Positions 63,701 to 64,000 of a DNA stretch of 64,000 bases are shown here, piece after piece. The stretch covers positions 1,488,001 through 1,552,000 of the forward strand of contig SSBO01000004.1 of the NCBI GenBank assembly GCA_005281725.1, in the 5' to 3' direction. Every line of letters begins with the position of its first letter. Position 1 is the first letter of the stretch. Source of the stretch: Wuchereria bancrofti (lineage: Eukaryota > Nematoda > Chromadorea > Rhabditida > Onchocercidae). The notes below the pieces were generated by a model that had not been told where the DNA came from, searched no databases, and was given only the letters and a program-made list of their open reading frames with translations. The translations under genes were made by a program, and so were the position numbers.

Positions 63701-64000
63701 TAAAACCTCGCATAAAACAAAACCCAAAAAAGAAAAAAAAAAACAAATACGTAAATAACTATTGATATTGGCTTGTTTATGATTTAAACCACATTACTAC
63801 AAACAATAATCAAAACATGTCTAAGGAAAACACAAACCATTGTGAAAATACTGTAACACTTTCTGGAATATTTGATAGGTATATCTTTGCAACAATAGTA
63901 AGTCTGAAGAAGGTGGAACAATCTGTCAACAACGGGCCAACAAGGCTTTCTGTCAGATTCCGCAATTTTGAATAGCAATTTCTCCAGTACTGTCTCGACA
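48727..64000 (-). CDS. rict-1: RICTOR, TORC2 scaffold subunit (5' end outside the window)
   Basis: RICTOR is the defining scaffold of TOR complex 2, which phosphorylates Akt, SGK and PKC kinases. Visible exons (minus): 64000-63838 (continues upstream), 63628-63204, 54665-54536, 54121-53963, 53643-53491, 53152-53046, 52628-52417, 52336-52220, 51945-51788, 51501-51336, 51189-51059, 50807-50712, 50632-50610, 50498-50412, 50370-50334, 49888-49768, 49305-49203, 48898-48727, about 850 codons. Family blocks: GAMYYFSFIGAISSNEEGRQ, VKLIVSCLDYGSEDSFNRFI, HNISDFSVWGIKLLLGQLAD, PVHLYGQLVQHDTGRELL, LKGALYALGHIVANL, CPVLSIRGSAFWVLNLIG, NCFYCSWPEEYFG and the terminal SSLCLYSDVLVLLAQHDF with RRLVHELFADAL. 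The long disordered region of vertebrate RICTOR is much reduced. The acceptor of the 50498 exon is weak (a stronger AG at 50509 is out of phase), so residues there are uncertain. One intron of 8.5 kb contains a gene on the opposite strand. Confidence 0.9.
55404..55739 (+). pseudogene. Possible METTL1/TrmB-like methyltransferase fragment
   Basis: A 111-codon open frame contains TRLCDVGCGFDDLFSSI, followed 26 residues later by LFSDNLLTFLQIRYF. tRNA guanine-N7 methyltransferases (METTL1/TrmB) have an SAM-binding block of the form ADIGCGYGGLL, followed by a PDTLILGLEIR-type strand in the same order and with a similar gap. The second Gly of the glycine-rich loop is Asp here, and the N-terminal HSNP-type and later FPDPH-type motifs were not found in any frame nearby. 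It is probably a decayed or partial copy rather than a working enzyme. A chance match cannot be excluded. Confidence 0.35.
56524..56745 (+). other. Isolated open frame starting MGNCF, possible orphan 5' exon
   Basis: From an ATG at 56524 a frame reads MGNCFPHSTVHLANTSMYTH and on through Ser/Pro/Gln-rich sequence to a stop near 56745. GC content is clearly higher than in the surrounding intron. Gly2 with Cys4 would suit N-myristoylation plus palmitoylation, as at the start of Src-type kinases and some small membrane-tethered proteins. No downstream exon belonging to it was recognised in the window. It may be an alternative first exon, a small gene or chance. Confidence 0.25.
57918..58010. repeat. 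Tandem near-repeat upstream of the nested gene
   Basis: Two copies of about 32 bp, near 57918 and 57978, share ATCA-AG-TTGCTCTA-ATTAATTTA with a few mismatches, 60 bp apart. A second small duplication, CATAATCAACCT, occurs at 58165 and 58180. Both lie within 400 bp upstream of the DB-module gene ATG. Confidence 0.65.
58299..62037 (+). CDS. Secreted Gln/Pro-rich protein with C-terminal DB module, nested in RICTOR
   Basis: Seven exons, 58299-58469, 59342-59485, 59798-59977, 60253-60654, 60963-61076, 61299-61427 and 61783-62037, give 464 residues; every intron is phase 0. A signal peptide (MDVTLVLLSVLISMFTCNIG) leads into a small cysteine cluster (CERARCHHC, MCPETCRPC). The middle 240 residues are rich in Gln, Pro and Ser, with repeated FP turns such as FPSFPAVTFPTFPPFTFPP. 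The C-terminal 130 residues carry about a dozen cysteines: CPRQPNWEPC, RFKACCQELGEGCAALCNYD, ATPCCEAYHV, EHCRPYCNP and IQRCFYV. This matches the nematode DB module (DB is the Pfam name), found in secreted or cuticle-associated proteins of unknown function. An ATTATAG acceptor lies 15 bases before the ATG. Reading through the donor at 60654 would stop at 60693 and drop the DB module. Confidence 0.82.
62038..63203. other. RICTOR intron downstream of the nested gene
   Basis: This contains the 3' untranslated region of the DB-module gene and the 5' part of the RICTOR intron, which starts GTTAGT at 63203. A minus-strand frame at 62697-62951 is hydrophobic, but it joins to no RICTOR exon in phase and resembles nothing recognised. 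Confidence 0.5.

Overview
The window is eukaryotic and fits a nematode, probably a spirurid or filarial worm. The DNA is AT-rich. Genes are split into many exons of about 60-270 nt with short introns ending in TTTTCAG-like acceptors. The longest protein, UNC-104, matches the C. elegans protein closely along its whole length, including its terminal pleckstrin-homology domain. No bacterial operons, CRISPR arrays or ribosomal RNA genes were seen. The exact species cannot be fixed from the sequence. All gene models were built by hand from splice signals, codon phase and remembered family sequences.

Layout. 131-1448 (-): histone chaperone ASF1, five exons. 1449-6147: divergent spacer holding a perfect 22-bp inverted repeat. 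6148-18948 (+): unc-104/KIF1A kinesin-3, 34 exons, including a symmetric cassette exon that looks like a duplicate of its neighbour and two introns that need GC donors. 18949-23609: repeat-bearing convergent spacer. 23610-28078 (-): CLPTM1L, 12 exons. 29429-31643 (-): RNase H2 subunit A, 7 exons. 32306-36796 (-): CCDC93, 16 exons. 36797-45393: 8.6 kb with no supportable gene. 45394-46796 (+): small Ly6/uPAR-like secreted or membrane-anchored protein, followed by a decayed tandem copy of its last exon. 48727 to beyond 64000 (-): the C-terminal two thirds or so of the TORC2 subunit RICTOR, 18 exons in view.

One RICTOR intron is about 8.5 kb long (54666-63203). On the opposite strand it contains a complete seven-exon gene (58299-62037) for a secreted protein with a Gln/Pro-rich middle and a C-terminal nematode DB module. 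It also holds a fragment resembling the tRNA m7G methyltransferase METTL1/TrmB, and an isolated open stretch starting with a myristoylation-like MGNCF. This nested region, the duplicated unc-104 exon and the Ly6 tail duplication are the least ordinary parts of the window.

The genes do not form one pathway. They are conserved housekeeping and neuronal functions (chromatin assembly, axonal transport, GPI-lipid scrambling, ribonucleotide removal, endosomal recycling, TORC2 signalling) with two nematode-type cysteine-rich extracellular proteins among them. CCDC93, RNase H2A and CLPTM1L lie head to tail on the minus strand, but gaps of 0.66 and 1.35 kb are wide for a nematode operon.
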